From positions 1-64,000 of the forward strand of contig JAJDER010000070.1 of the NCBI GenBank assembly GCA_029259725.1: 64,000 bases of DNA, read 5' to 3'. Of this stretch, positions 19,901 to 30,003 are shown one piece after another. Within the stretch, counting starts at the first letter, position 1. Each line of letters starts with the position of its first letter. Below the pieces are notes generated by a model. The model made no database searches, was not told where the DNA came from, and was given only the letters and a program-made list of their open reading frames with translations. Source of the stretch: Planctomycetota bacterium. GTDB taxonomy: Bacteria > Planctomycetota > B15-G4. Made by a program: the position numbers and the translations under genes.

Positions 19901-22212
19901 GTCGCCGCACGCTCGGCCTCCTCGGCGCGGCGGCGCGCTTCCTCGACCTGCCGTTCGGCCACGGCCCGGTCGTCGTCGAGCTCGCGCAGCGCTCGCTCCA
20001 ACTCACCACGCCGCTTGCTGCCCTGCTCCTCTTCCAACACCAGGGCCGCGACGCGCGCCTCCGACTCGCTGCGCTGGAGCTGCTGCTCCTCCTCGAGCTT
20101 CTGCAACTCGAGCGCCGTGCCGTCGGCCTTCTGCCGCAGCTGATCGACCCGTTCCTGCCAGGTCTGGTGGTCACCCTTCACGCTGCGCAGTTCATCGCGC
20201 GCGTCGGTGATCTCACCGCGCAGGCGCTCCAGCCGCTCCGACGCGGTGGCCACGACCTTCTGCGCTTCCTCGCGGCGCTCCTCGGCGGCCACCTGGCTCG
20301 CCGCGGTCTCCTCGAGACGCTTCTGCGCCGCCTTGGCCTTGGCCATGGTCCCGCGCACCAGTTCCTCGCTGCGCTCGAGACGCATGTCGACATCGGCCTG
20401 GTTGGTGGACAACTGCCGCGCCTGCGTCTCCAGCTCGACGATGCGCTCCCGCACCTCGGCGTGCTCGCGCTCGGCCGCCTCGATGTCCTCGTCGATCTCG
20501 GCGGCACGCTTGCCCAGCTCGTCCAGCAGGGACTCGCGCTGCTCGACCAGGGCACGCGCAGCCTCGGCACGCTGCTCCAGGTCAGCCACTTCCGCGACCG
20601 CCTGACGGGCCTTGTCCACGGCGCGCTCGCGACGCGTCTCGTCCTCGGCCAGACGCGTGCTCGCCTCGACGACCCGCTCCTCGAACGCCGCCAGGTCGGC
20701 CTGGGTCAACGTGTGACGCTGCTCGGTCTCGTCCGCCATCCGCTGCAGGTCGGCCACCCGCTGCTTGGCGACGCGCACCCGCTCCACGGCGTCACGCACA
20801 TGCTTCACGGCGGTCCGCGCCCGCTCCTCGGCGTCCACCGCCTGGCCCTCGAGCTCGGCGACGCGCGCCACGGTGGCGCGCTCCTCCTCGGCGGCGGTCT
20901 CGGCCCGGGTCACGGCCTCGGCGGCACGCGCCTCCGCCAGCCGCCGATCCGCCTCGATCTTGGCCAGGCCCGCTTCGATCTCGCTCGCCTGCGTGGCCGC
21001 ATCCGCCAAGGCCTGCTCGCGTTCGGAAGCGGCCGCCTCCGCCGCTTCGGCACGCGCTTGCGCCGCGTCCAGGCGACTCTTCACGTCGTCGAGCCTGGCC
21101 TGCACGCGCTGCTTGGTCTTCTCGACGTGCGCGCGCGCCTCGGCCTCGGCCACCTCGCGCTGCTCGTCGGAGCGGCGCTGCGCCTCGGCGCGGACCTCAG
21201 CCAGCTCGGCCTCGGTCGACGCTCGCAGCTCGGCCAGCTCGGCGGCGAGCGCCTCACGCTGGGCGGTCAACTCGGACACGACCGCCTGCTGCTCCTCGCG
21301 GGCCGCGCGTTCGGCGTCCTTGCGTTCCGCGTCCCAGGCCGCACGAGCCGTCTCGAGCTCAGCCTCGGCCTGCGCGCGCAAGGTGGCCAGCTCGGCCTCG
21401 ACCGCGTCCCGGCGGGCGGCGAGGTCGGCATGCAGCGCCGTCTCGGCCTGCGCGCCGAGCGCAGCGCGCTGGTCCGACAGCGCCTCCAGTTCGCCCTCCA
21501 CCTCGGCACGCCGGGCCGCCAGCTCGGCGGCGACCTCGTCCTGCCGGCGAGCCCCGTCCTTCTCGGCCGAAGCGCGGGCGTGTTCGACGATCTTCTTCGC
21601 CGCGGCTTCCGCCTTCGCCTTCAGCTTGACGATCTGGGCTTCCAGCTGCGCCTTGCGCGCCGCGCCGGCCGCCTCCGCATCGGCCTGGGCGGCCTCGAGC
21701 GCGGCCCGTTCGGCGTGGGCCACCTCCGCCAGCCGTTGCTCGGCTTCGGCCCGGGCCTCGGCGACGATCCGCTCGGCCTCGGCGCGAGCCTCCTCCTCAC
21801 GTTGATCGGCGCGCTCCCGCGCGCGACGCATCTGCTCGGTCGCCTCGCGCTCGGCTTCCTCGAGCCGCTCCTGCGCACGGGACGCGGCCTCCTGTTCCGT
21901 GTCGCGAGCCAGGGATCGGGCCGCGTCGGCCTCCTCGCGAGCCCGCTGCGCGCCCGCGGCCACCTCGTCCGCCGACACCCGCGCCTCGTCGAGGATGCGT
22001 CGCGCCATGTCCTCGGCCTGCCGCACCACGGCTGCGTGCCCCGCCGCCGTGGCCTCGGCATCCGCCGCCTCGTCCACGTCCGCTGCTTCCCCGGTGAACG
22101 CGATCTCGAACGACTCGCCGCACCCTCCACAGCGTGCGCGCCGACCCGCGTAACTGTCCGGCACCCTGAACGACTTGTCGCAATGGCTGCAAGTCGTGAG
22201 CCGCGTGGCCAT
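16918..22212 (-). CDS. Giant (~1764 aa) coiled-coil protein with N-terminal MJ0042-type zinc ribbon
   Basis: ATG at 22212: MATRLTTCSHCDKSFRVPDSYAGRRARCGGCGESFEI (two CxxC), followed by ~1700 aa of Ala/Glu/Arg-rich heptad sequence; no Walker motifs seen. Confidence 0.85.
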   Translation of the reverse strand: MATRLTTCSHCDKSFRVPDSYAGRRARCGGCGESFEIAFTGEAADVDEAADAEATAAGHAAVVRQAEDMARRILDEARVSADEVAAGAQRAREEADAARSLARDTEQEAASRAQERLEEAEREATEQMRRARERADQREEEARAEAERIVAEARAEAEQRLAEVAHAERAALEAAQADAEAAGAARKAQLEAQIVKLKAKAEAAAKKIVEHARASAEKDGARRQDEVAAELAARRAEVEGELEALSDQRAALGAQAETALHADLAARRDAVEAELATLRAQAEAELETARAAWDAERKDAERAAREEQQAVVSELTAQREALAAELAELRASTEAELAEVRAEAQRRSDEQREVAEAEARAHVEKTKQRVQARLDDVKSRLDAAQARAEAAEAAASEREQALADAATQASEIEAGLAKIEADRRLAEARAAEAVTRAETAAEEERATVARVAELEGQAVDAEERARTAVKHVRDAVERVRVAKQRVADLQRMADETEQRHTLTQADLAAFEERVVEASTRLAEDETRRERAVDKARQAVAEVADLEQRAEAARALVEQRESLLDELGKRAAEIDEDIEAAEREHAEVRERIVELETQARQLSTNQADVDMRLERSEELVRGTMAKAKAAQKRLEETAASQVAAEERREEAQKVVATASERLERLRGEITDARDELRSVKGDHQTWQERVDQLRQKADGTALELQKLEEEQQLQRSESEARVAALVLEEEQGSKRRGELERALRELDDDRAVAERQVEEARRRAEEAERAATEAAGRAEAQESRIVRAREELAGIEDEITAARDEREESVTACASMETRRQRLDAALVEAESELARVSERVRSTGDDERVRLAELRRVEESLAAAVGRQQAAETDAAGAAEKLNEIEHAIANAQSRASAAERDAAAWRSQLKDVKEQVESATERLAETRREEETQRADAETAAAVRDEAERRATLRAERLSTEVRTLEERVDGARGQLAEAEADVRDAEARGRKARETAEELALEVEGARTQRAELEATLQELQGKVTELDRHLVATDEALREKEDRTRATETAFKTLTVNLNETQRLLDAEGARLSALTSEAEDTQKRVDDARARAGAAEGEALELEERARVAREESGRLEVVVLELGDRRDTLAAAADDLGQRTRERTEALAALEEKLAATETRHRDVEERITTKVEEARATIERRKAELAELKAQRESLEVGNQELRTEADRIKAEQSELRDGIDAFNGELAVLGQERAASESARNQLQEELVGLHQEHDSALVRFEQVSADLATAETRAREAAEARAQLERQLADEREAATVERAESEARAFAAETELEAVLASLRGRVGESETELASLQEELATTDALLGQTREALASVDLQHEDATSALATVRAEQSELVERSRSQVERLEADRKALEEHLAELVTERAEIEEELAITGARQARVAEDVAVLETRQGEMREQTAEQHAALETLRRDVDTTQDHLRVATSQLAETEAAETASAERLEAARRTHDELVSRGEERVETLRIEKEALEREVEALREQADETAKETSGRIKRLAEQQTALETRVVELRAEADSLIETGGEARRELADLDGQIAEARETAEQSVAHARKAREALVEARQELSDHELLARETMRRLAAAETRRRELIEERLRFEARTREKRIAAEDQLRLAKERLHLAEQAQHGILDQINRQREDAQSAVKEAGDMMARALASQRQASDEAIEQRKAVQRELEESQRHFEEIEQQARQTFEEIRRAEGADVTGAESEDGVEIPDSM

Positions 22213-22526
22213 CGACGTCCCTCCCACCGTCGGGTGATGCCGCGTCGCGCCCCTTCCCACCGCCATGTCGCGCAGGGCGCCGCCGTCCCGATCGAGGACC
22301 CGAAGATACAACGAACTCGCGGACACTGGGGAGGGGTTGACAGCAACGCGCGCAAATCACCCGCGCGCGGTGGCGAGGAATGGGCGTCGTTTCGCGGAAC
22401 GACGAGCGCGCGCCTCGCGCCGAGACGACGAACGCGCCTCGTGAACTCCGCGATGGAGCAAATCCGAACGCCCCCGCGCGGCCGCCCACGCTGCGATCGG
22501 CCCCGGTTCGCCGTCGTCGGGCGGGT

Positions 22527-23825
22527 TCAGCTCGTCCGGGCGGCGCGCGGAGCGCCCTTCCGCATCGACTCGGGATCGCTGAGCTGGCCGCTGATCGAGG
22601 CCGCCGCGGCCACCGCAGGGCCCACAAGCACGTCGTCGTCGTCGAATCGGGTCGTCGTGGCCCGGCGTTCGCCGCGACTCAGGGCCGGCGGGAGCGTTCC
22701 GGGCGACAGCAGCTGGCCGCCGGCACGGAGCAGGTCCGCGACCAGCCCCTCCTCGACGGCGTGCAGCAGGTGCCGATGGCTCGCGGGGCGCCAGTAGAAG
22801 GCCAGATCGAGCTTCACGCGCCGTTCCCGGGCCACATCCACGGCCACCCGCAGGTCCTCGACCCGACCGGACAGCACCACCTGCTGGACGTGGATGGCGC
22901 GGCCCTTGCCCACTTCGACCACCCGCCCGGTGAGCAGATTGGTCACGGCGGTGAAGCCCAGCTGGCGGGCTGCGACGGTGACCCGGCGCTCGGCCGGCCC
23001 TGCGCCACCCTCGGGGTCCTCGTCCGTGCCGGGCTGAGCGGCCGCCTTGGCCTGCGTGGCCCGATCGGCCGAACTGGCCCGGGCCCGGAGCCAGACCTCG
23101 GTCGCATCGTCGGGCGGGACGATGCCGGCCACACCGACGCAGGCCAGCGTCTCGCAGAGGTTCAGGCGCTCGGGGATGGTCAGTCCGGCGATGGTCGCGC
23201 CGGAGAACTCGAGCACACAGCCGGAAAGGGTCTCGATCCCGCCCGCGGCATCCACGCCGGCCAGGGCCAGCTCCGTCGGCCCGACCCAGCGCGGAAGGCG
23301 GCCTTCCACCTCCACGTAGATCGTGTTCGGCACGGGCACGGGCAGGGTCCTGGCGCCCATCAGCGCGGCCAGCGCGTCGATCGGCGGGCGCAAGGCGACA
23401 CAGCCGAGGCCACCCAGGCCGCCCACGTCCGTGCCGCGCCCGGCCACCACGTCGTCGGCGCCGACCAGCCCGAGGTCGGCGGCGACCACACCGGGCAGCC
23501 CGCATCGATCCGGATCGAGGGCCAGCTCCAGGTTGTGCTTGCGGGCGAAGTCGATGACGGTGCGCGCCTCCTCGCGGGGCTGCGGGGCGCCACCCACGAA
23601 GACGAGCCGCCGCGCCGCCTTGAGCGCGGCCGACTCACCCTGGATGCGGAGGCTCTCGCGCGTGTCGAGCACGGCATGCGCGCCGGGACCGTCGAGCACG
23701 ACGCGGTGGATGCGCGCGTCGACCAGGTCCCCCACCGCCAGACGCCGCCGCCCCGAAGCGGCCGCGAGCACGGCCGCCACGCGGCTGCGCGTCAGGGGCG
23801 CGGCGATCGGGGCCGGATCGGACAC
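22527..23825 (-). CDS. Degenerate aconitase/LeuC-like protein lacking the Fe-S ligand cysteines (putative pseudoenzyme)
   Basis: 'VPVPNTIYVEVEGRLPRWVGPTELALA', 'LEFSGATIAGLTIPERLNLCETLA', 'SGRVEDLRVAVDVARERRV', 'EEGLVADLLRAGGQLLSPGTLPPAL', 'LVGPAVAAAASISG' align to conserved LeuC/aconitase segments; GSCT and GCxxC motifs replaced. Confidence 0.7.
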   Translation of the reverse strand: MSDPAPIAAPLTRSRVAAVLAAASGRRRLAVGDLVDARIHRVVLDGPGAHAVLDTRESLRIQGESAALKAARRLVFVGGAPQPREEARTVIDFARKHNLELALDPDRCGLPGVVAADLGLVGADDVVAGRGTDVGGLGGLGCVALRPPIDALAALMGARTLPVPVPNTIYVEVEGRLPRWVGPTELALAGVDAAGGIETLSGCVLEFSGATIAGLTIPERLNLCETLACVGVAGIVPPDDATEVWLRARASSADRATQAKAAAQPGTDEDPEGGAGPAERRVTVAARQLGFTAVTNLLTGRVVEVGKGRAIHVQQVVLSGRVEDLRVAVDVARERRVKLDLAFYWRPASHRHLLHAVEEGLVADLLRAGGQLLSPGTLPPALSRGERRATTTRFDDDDVLVGPAVAAAASISGQLSDPESMRKGAPRAARTS

Positions 23826-23829
23826 CGCG

Positions 23830-24911
23830 TCACTCCGCCACGGCCTCGGCGACCAGGTCACCGAGGACATCGGTGGGCTGGACCCCGGCCGAGAGCGACT
23901 CGATCTTCCGTTCGCGGATCAGGCGCGCCACGGTGTCCTCGATGTCCCGCGCGGCGGCGGCGTGCCCGAGGTGGTCCAGCATCATCGACACGGCCATGAT
24001 CGAGGCCACCGGGTTGGCCACGTTCTGCCCCTTGTACTTGGGGGCGCTGCCGTGGATCGGCTCGAACAGCGAGACCTGACCCGGGTGGATGTTGCCCGAA
24101 GCGGCGATGCCCAGGCCCCCCTGCAGCATCGCGCCGACGTCGGTGATGATGTCGCCGAACAGGTTGGTCGTGACCGCCACGTCGAACCACTCCGGGTTCT
24201 TGAGCATCCACATGCAGGCCGCGTCGATGTAGGCGTGATCCCGCTCGATGTCCGGGAACTCGGCGCCGACTTCCTCGAAGGTGCGGGTCCACAGGTCCTG
24301 GGCGCGGACCGCGTTGGCCTTGTCGATCATCAGCAGCTTGTGGCTTCGGGCCCGTTTGCGAGAGAGTTCGAAGGCGTAGCGGATCACGCGCTCGGTGCCG
24401 TGCCGCGTGTAGCGCATGGGCTGACTGGCGACCTCGTCGGGAGTGCCCTTGGCTTCGAAGGTGGGCTGGGCGGTGTACGCGTCCTCGGTGTTCTCGCGCA
24501 CGAAGACCATGTCGACGTCGGCCGGGCCCTTGTCCTTGAGCGGGCACAGGCGCTGGTCGTAGAGCTTGACCGGACGCAGGTTCACGAACAGATCCAGGCC
24601 GACGCGCAGGGTCATGATCACGCCGTGCTCGACCAGGCCGACGGGCGCGCGCGGGTCGCCGATGGCGCCGAGCAGTACCGCGTCCATCTGCTGGATGTCG
24701 GCGAAGGCGGAGTCCGGCAGGGTCTCACCGCCCTCGGTGCCGCCGGTCCGCAGCCAGTGGTCGGTGCCGAAGGGATACACGACCGGCTCGAACTCCAGCC
24801 CGTGCTTCTCGCTCGTGGCGGACAGCACCTTCAAGCCCTGGTCGAGGCACTCGGGGCCGATGCCGTCGCCACCGATCACCGCGATGGTGTGGGACGTGGT
24901 GGCGGCGCCGC

Positions 24912-24915
<4 letters not shown>
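23830..24915 (-). CDS. Isocitrate/isopropylmalate dehydrogenase-family protein
   Basis: '[13 protein letters not shown]', '[13 protein letters not shown]', '[14 protein letters not shown]', '[28 protein letters not shown]', '[23 protein letters not shown]'. Confidence 0.9.
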
Positions 24916-26924
<2,009 letters not shown>

Positions 26925-27008
26925 GGAGCGCGAGCGCGCCGGGGTGGGGGCGCGCCTCCTTCAGTGGGTGTGCGGTGGCTGCGGAATGCCTCGCGCGGAC
27001 GCGACGGC

Positions 27009-28217
27009 TCAGCTGCGCTCGATCAGCATGGCAATGCCCTGTCCGCCACCGATGCAGGCCGAGGCCACACCGTAGCGCGTCCCGCTGCGCTCGAGCTCGT
27101 GGGTCAGCGTGAGCAGCAGCCGCGTGCCGGTCGCGCCCAGCGGGTGGCCCAGCGAGACGGCACCCCCGTTGACGTTGACCTTCTCGCGGTCGAGTTCGAG
27201 TTCCTTCTCGACCGCCAGGTATTGGCCGCTGAAGGCCTCGTTGATCTCGAAGCGGTCCACGTCGCCCAGCCCGATCCCGGCCTTCTCGAGGGTGTTGCGG
27301 ATGGCCGGGGCGGGGCCGATGCCCATCTCGGTCGGATCGACGCCGCAGGCGTTCCAGGCCACGATGCGCGCGCGGGGCTTCCAGCCGTTGGCCTTCGCCT
27401 CGTCCGCGGTGGTGACCACCAGCGCCGCCGCGCCGTCCACGATGCCCGACGCGTTGCCGGCCGTGACCGTGCCGTCCTTGCCGAAGGCCGCGCGCAGCTT
27501 GGCGAGACCCTCGAGCGTGGTGTCCGGCTTGACGTGGTCATCGGTGTCGACCACACCCACGACCTGGTCGCGCTTGATGATCTCGACCGGCGCGATCTCC
27601 TCCGCGAAGCGACCGGACTTGACCGCCTCGGCGCCGCGCATATGCGACTGGTACGCGAACTCGTCCTGGGCCTCGCGGCTGATCCCGTAGCGCTTGGCCA
27701 GCTTCTCCGTGGTCTGCGCCATGTACAGCCCGCAGTGGGTGTCGTAGAGGCTGCCCATGAGCATGTCGACCAGCTCCCAGGGCTTCTGGCCGAAGCGGTA
27801 GCCCTTGCGGCCGTCCCACATCACCATGGGCGCCTGGCTCATGTTCTCGGTGCCGCCGGCGACCGTCGTCTTGGCCTCGCCGGCCAGGATCATGTGACAG
27901 GCCGAGACGACCGACTGGATCCCCGAACCACACAGGCGGTTCACGGTCAGCGCGCCGACCTCCTGGGGCACGCCCGCGCGCAGCGCGATGTGGCGCGCGC
28001 CGTAGAGCGCATCCTGGCTGGTGTAGAGCACGTTTCCGAACACGACGTGATCGACCTGTTCCGGCTTCACGTCGGTGCGCTCCAGCGCGGCCTTCGTCGC
28101 GTGGACACCGAGGTCCAGCGCCGTGAGGCCGGCCAGCTTGCCGTGGCCGGGGGTGCCGAGGTACTCGGCCATCGGGGTGCGGGCGCCGCCGAGGATGACG
28201 AGGTCAGGGTTGGTCAT
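27009..28217 (-). CDS. Thiolase (acetyl-CoA C-acyltransferase) 1
   Basis: 'LTVNRLCGSGIQSVVSA', 'FEINEAFSGQYLA', 'NVNGGAVSLGHPLGATGTRLLLTL', 'GVASACIGGGQGIAMLIE'. Confidence 0.93.
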   Translation of the reverse strand: MTNPDLVILGGARTPMAEYLGTPGHGKLAGLTALDLGVHATKAALERTDVKPEQVDHVVFGNVLYTSQDALYGARHIALRAGVPQEVGALTVNRLCGSGIQSVVSACHMILAGEAKTTVAGGTENMSQAPMVMWDGRKGYRFGQKPWELVDMLMGSLYDTHCGLYMAQTTEKLAKRYGISREAQDEFAYQSHMRGAEAVKSGRFAEEIAPVEIIKRDQVVGVVDTDDHVKPDTTLEGLAKLRAAFGKDGTVTAGNASGIVDGAAALVVTTADEAKANGWKPRARIVAWNACGVDPTEMGIGPAPAIRNTLEKAGIGLGDVDRFEINEAFSGQYLAVEKELELDREKVNVNGGAVSLGHPLGATGTRLLLTLTHELERSGTRYGVASACIGGGQGIAMLIERS

Positions 28218-28326
28218 GGGTCAGCCTTGTTGGGGGTGTGTCCGGGTCCGGTGGTGTGCGCCGACGCCCGCCGGGAACGCCGCGGCGACGCCGACCGAGG
28301 TCGTGCCGGGAGCCGATCGCTCGGGA

Positions 28327-29109
28327 TCAGTGCCCCTGGAAGTGGGCGGGCCGCTTCTCCAGGAAGGCCGTCATGCCCTCCTTGACGTCGTCGGTCGCGG
28401 CGAGCAAGCCGAAGAACGTGGCCTCGTAGTCGAGGCCGTCCGCGAGGGGCATCTCGCTGCCGTGGTTCACGGCATCGAGCGCGAAGCGCATCGCGACCGG
28501 GCCGTGACCGAGCATCTTGCGCAGCGCCTTCTCGGTGGCGGGGATCAACTCGGCCTGCGGAAAGACCTTGTTGACCAGACCGATGCGGTGGGCTTCGGCG
28601 GCATCGATCGGCTTGGCGGAGAGGATCAGCTCCATCGCGCGGCCCTTGCCGACGAGGCGCGGCAGGCGCTGGGTCCCGCCATAGCCGGGGATGATGCCGA
28701 GCGTGACCTCGGGCAGGCCGAGCAGGGCGTTGTCGCTGGCGAAGCGCAGGTGGCAGGCCATCGCCAGCTCGCAGCCCCCGCCCAACGCGAACCCGTTGAC
28801 GGCCGCGATGACCGGCTTGGGCAGGCCCTCGATGGTGTCCATCAGGTGCTGACCCTTCTGGGCCAGCGGGCGCGCCTGGAGCGGCGTCTGCTTGGCGAGC
28901 TCGCCGATGTCGGCCCCGGCCACGAAGGCCTTCTCACCCGCACCGGTGAGGATCACGGCGCGCACGCTGTCGTCGTCGCGCAGGGCCTCGAAGCAGTGCT
29001 GCAGCTCGCCGATCACGGCGTCGTTGAGCGCGTTGAGCTTATCGGGGCGATCGACGGTGACGCGGGCGATGCCGCCCTCGTCCTCGCGCAGGATGTTCTC
29101 GTAGGCCAC
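28327..29109 (-). CDS. Enoyl-CoA hydratase/isomerase (crotonase family)
   Basis: 'VTVDRPDKLNALNDAVIGEL', 'AFVAGADIGEL', 'AAVNGFALGGGCELAMACHLRFAS', 'LGIIPGYGGTQRLPRLVGKGRAMELILS'. Confidence 0.93.
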   Translation of the reverse strand: MAYENILREDEGGIARVTVDRPDKLNALNDAVIGELQHCFEALRDDDSVRAVILTGAGEKAFVAGADIGELAKQTPLQARPLAQKGQHLMDTIEGLPKPVIAAVNGFALGGGCELAMACHLRFASDNALLGLPEVTLGIIPGYGGTQRLPRLVGKGRAMELILSAKPIDAAEAHRIGLVNKVFPQAELIPATEKALRKMLGHGPVAMRFALDAVNHGSEMPLADGLDYEATFFGLLAATDDVKEGMTAFLEKRPAHFQGH

Positions 29110-29112
29110 GGG

Positions 29113-29943
29113 TCAGTCCTTCTTGGCGCGCTTGGTCGTCGCCTTCTTCTTGGTGGTGGTCTTCTTGCCCGCCGGCTTCTTGGCAGCGGACGCGGCCGAC
29201 TTGGCCGACGCGGCCTTCTTGGCCGGCGCCTTCGTCGAGGCCGAGCTCTTGGCCTTGCCCCCCGAGGAGCCGGACCGCGAGCTCGAGGCGGCCTTCTTCC
29301 GGGGCGCCGGCTGCTCCTCGGGCGCCTCGACGTCCTGCTCGGTCTCGACCTCGGCGCTCGACTCGCGCTGGTCCCCGCCCTTGGACTCGGACCGCGAAGT
29401 GGACCGACCGCCGTCGCGCGCGCTCTCGGGCATGTCGGTCTCGTCGAACTCCGCGCCCTCGATCTCGATGCGGTTGATGTAGATCGGGAAGCGCGGCGAG
29501 CTGCACTCCTTGTAGCGGTTCTCCTCGACCGCGACCTCGCAGATCTTGGCCAACACTTCGTCACCGTCCAGCAGCCGGGCGAACGCGCTGTACTTGTAGT
29601 CGAGGTAGCGCGCGTCGTTGGTGCAGACGAAGAACTGGCTGCCGGCACTGTGCGGATCGTTGTTCCGGGCCATCGACACGGTGCCGCGAACGTGCGGCGT
29701 GTCGTTGAACTCGGGACGGATCGTGTAGCCGGGGCCACCCGTGCCATCACCCTTGGGGCAACCGGCCTGGATCATGAAGTCGGCCAACACCCGGTGGAAC
29801 GTCAACCCGTCGTAGAAGCCCTGGTGCGCGAGACGGGCGAAGTTCTCGCAGGTGCGCGGGGCCTTGTCGACGAGCAGCTCGAGCGCGAACTCGCCCATCG
29901 ACGTGTGCAGCCGCGCCTGGGCCGACTTCTGGAAGATGACCAT
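29113..29943 (-). CDS. Cyclophilin-type peptidyl-prolyl isomerase with C-terminal Lys/Ala-rich (histone-H1-like) tail
   Basis: 'FHRVLADFMIQAGCPKGDGTGGPGYTI', 'GTVSMARNNDPHSAGSQFFVC'; tail 'KAPAKKAASAKSAASAAKKPAGKKTTTKKKATTKRAKKD'. Confidence 0.9.
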   Translation of the reverse strand: MVIFQKSAQARLHTSMGEFALELLVDKAPRTCENFARLAHQGFYDGLTFHRVLADFMIQAGCPKGDGTGGPGYTIRPEFNDTPHVRGTVSMARNNDPHSAGSQFFVCTNDARYLDYKYSAFARLLDGDEVLAKICEVAVEENRYKECSSPRFPIYINRIEIEGAEFDETDMPESARDGGRSTSRSESKGGDQRESSAEVETEQDVEAPEEQPAPRKKAASSSRSGSSGGKAKSSASTKAPAKKAASAKSAASAAKKPAGKKTTTKKKATTKRAKKD

Positions 29944-30003
29944 GATTGCCCTTTGAGGGCTGACCCTCGGGGGAGGGTTCGCCTCGGCAGGAGGTGGGTC
30001 GCG

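Noticed and set aside
22330-22345. TTGACA-like -35 box on the plus strand
   Set aside because: No matching -10 box and no plus-strand gene downstream; chance match.
18430-22797. 1455-aa plus-strand ORF (and 17945-20143, 22380-23999)
   Set aside because: Mirror of the coiled-coil gene on the opposite strand; low-complexity L/G/R or S/R translation with no domain evidence.
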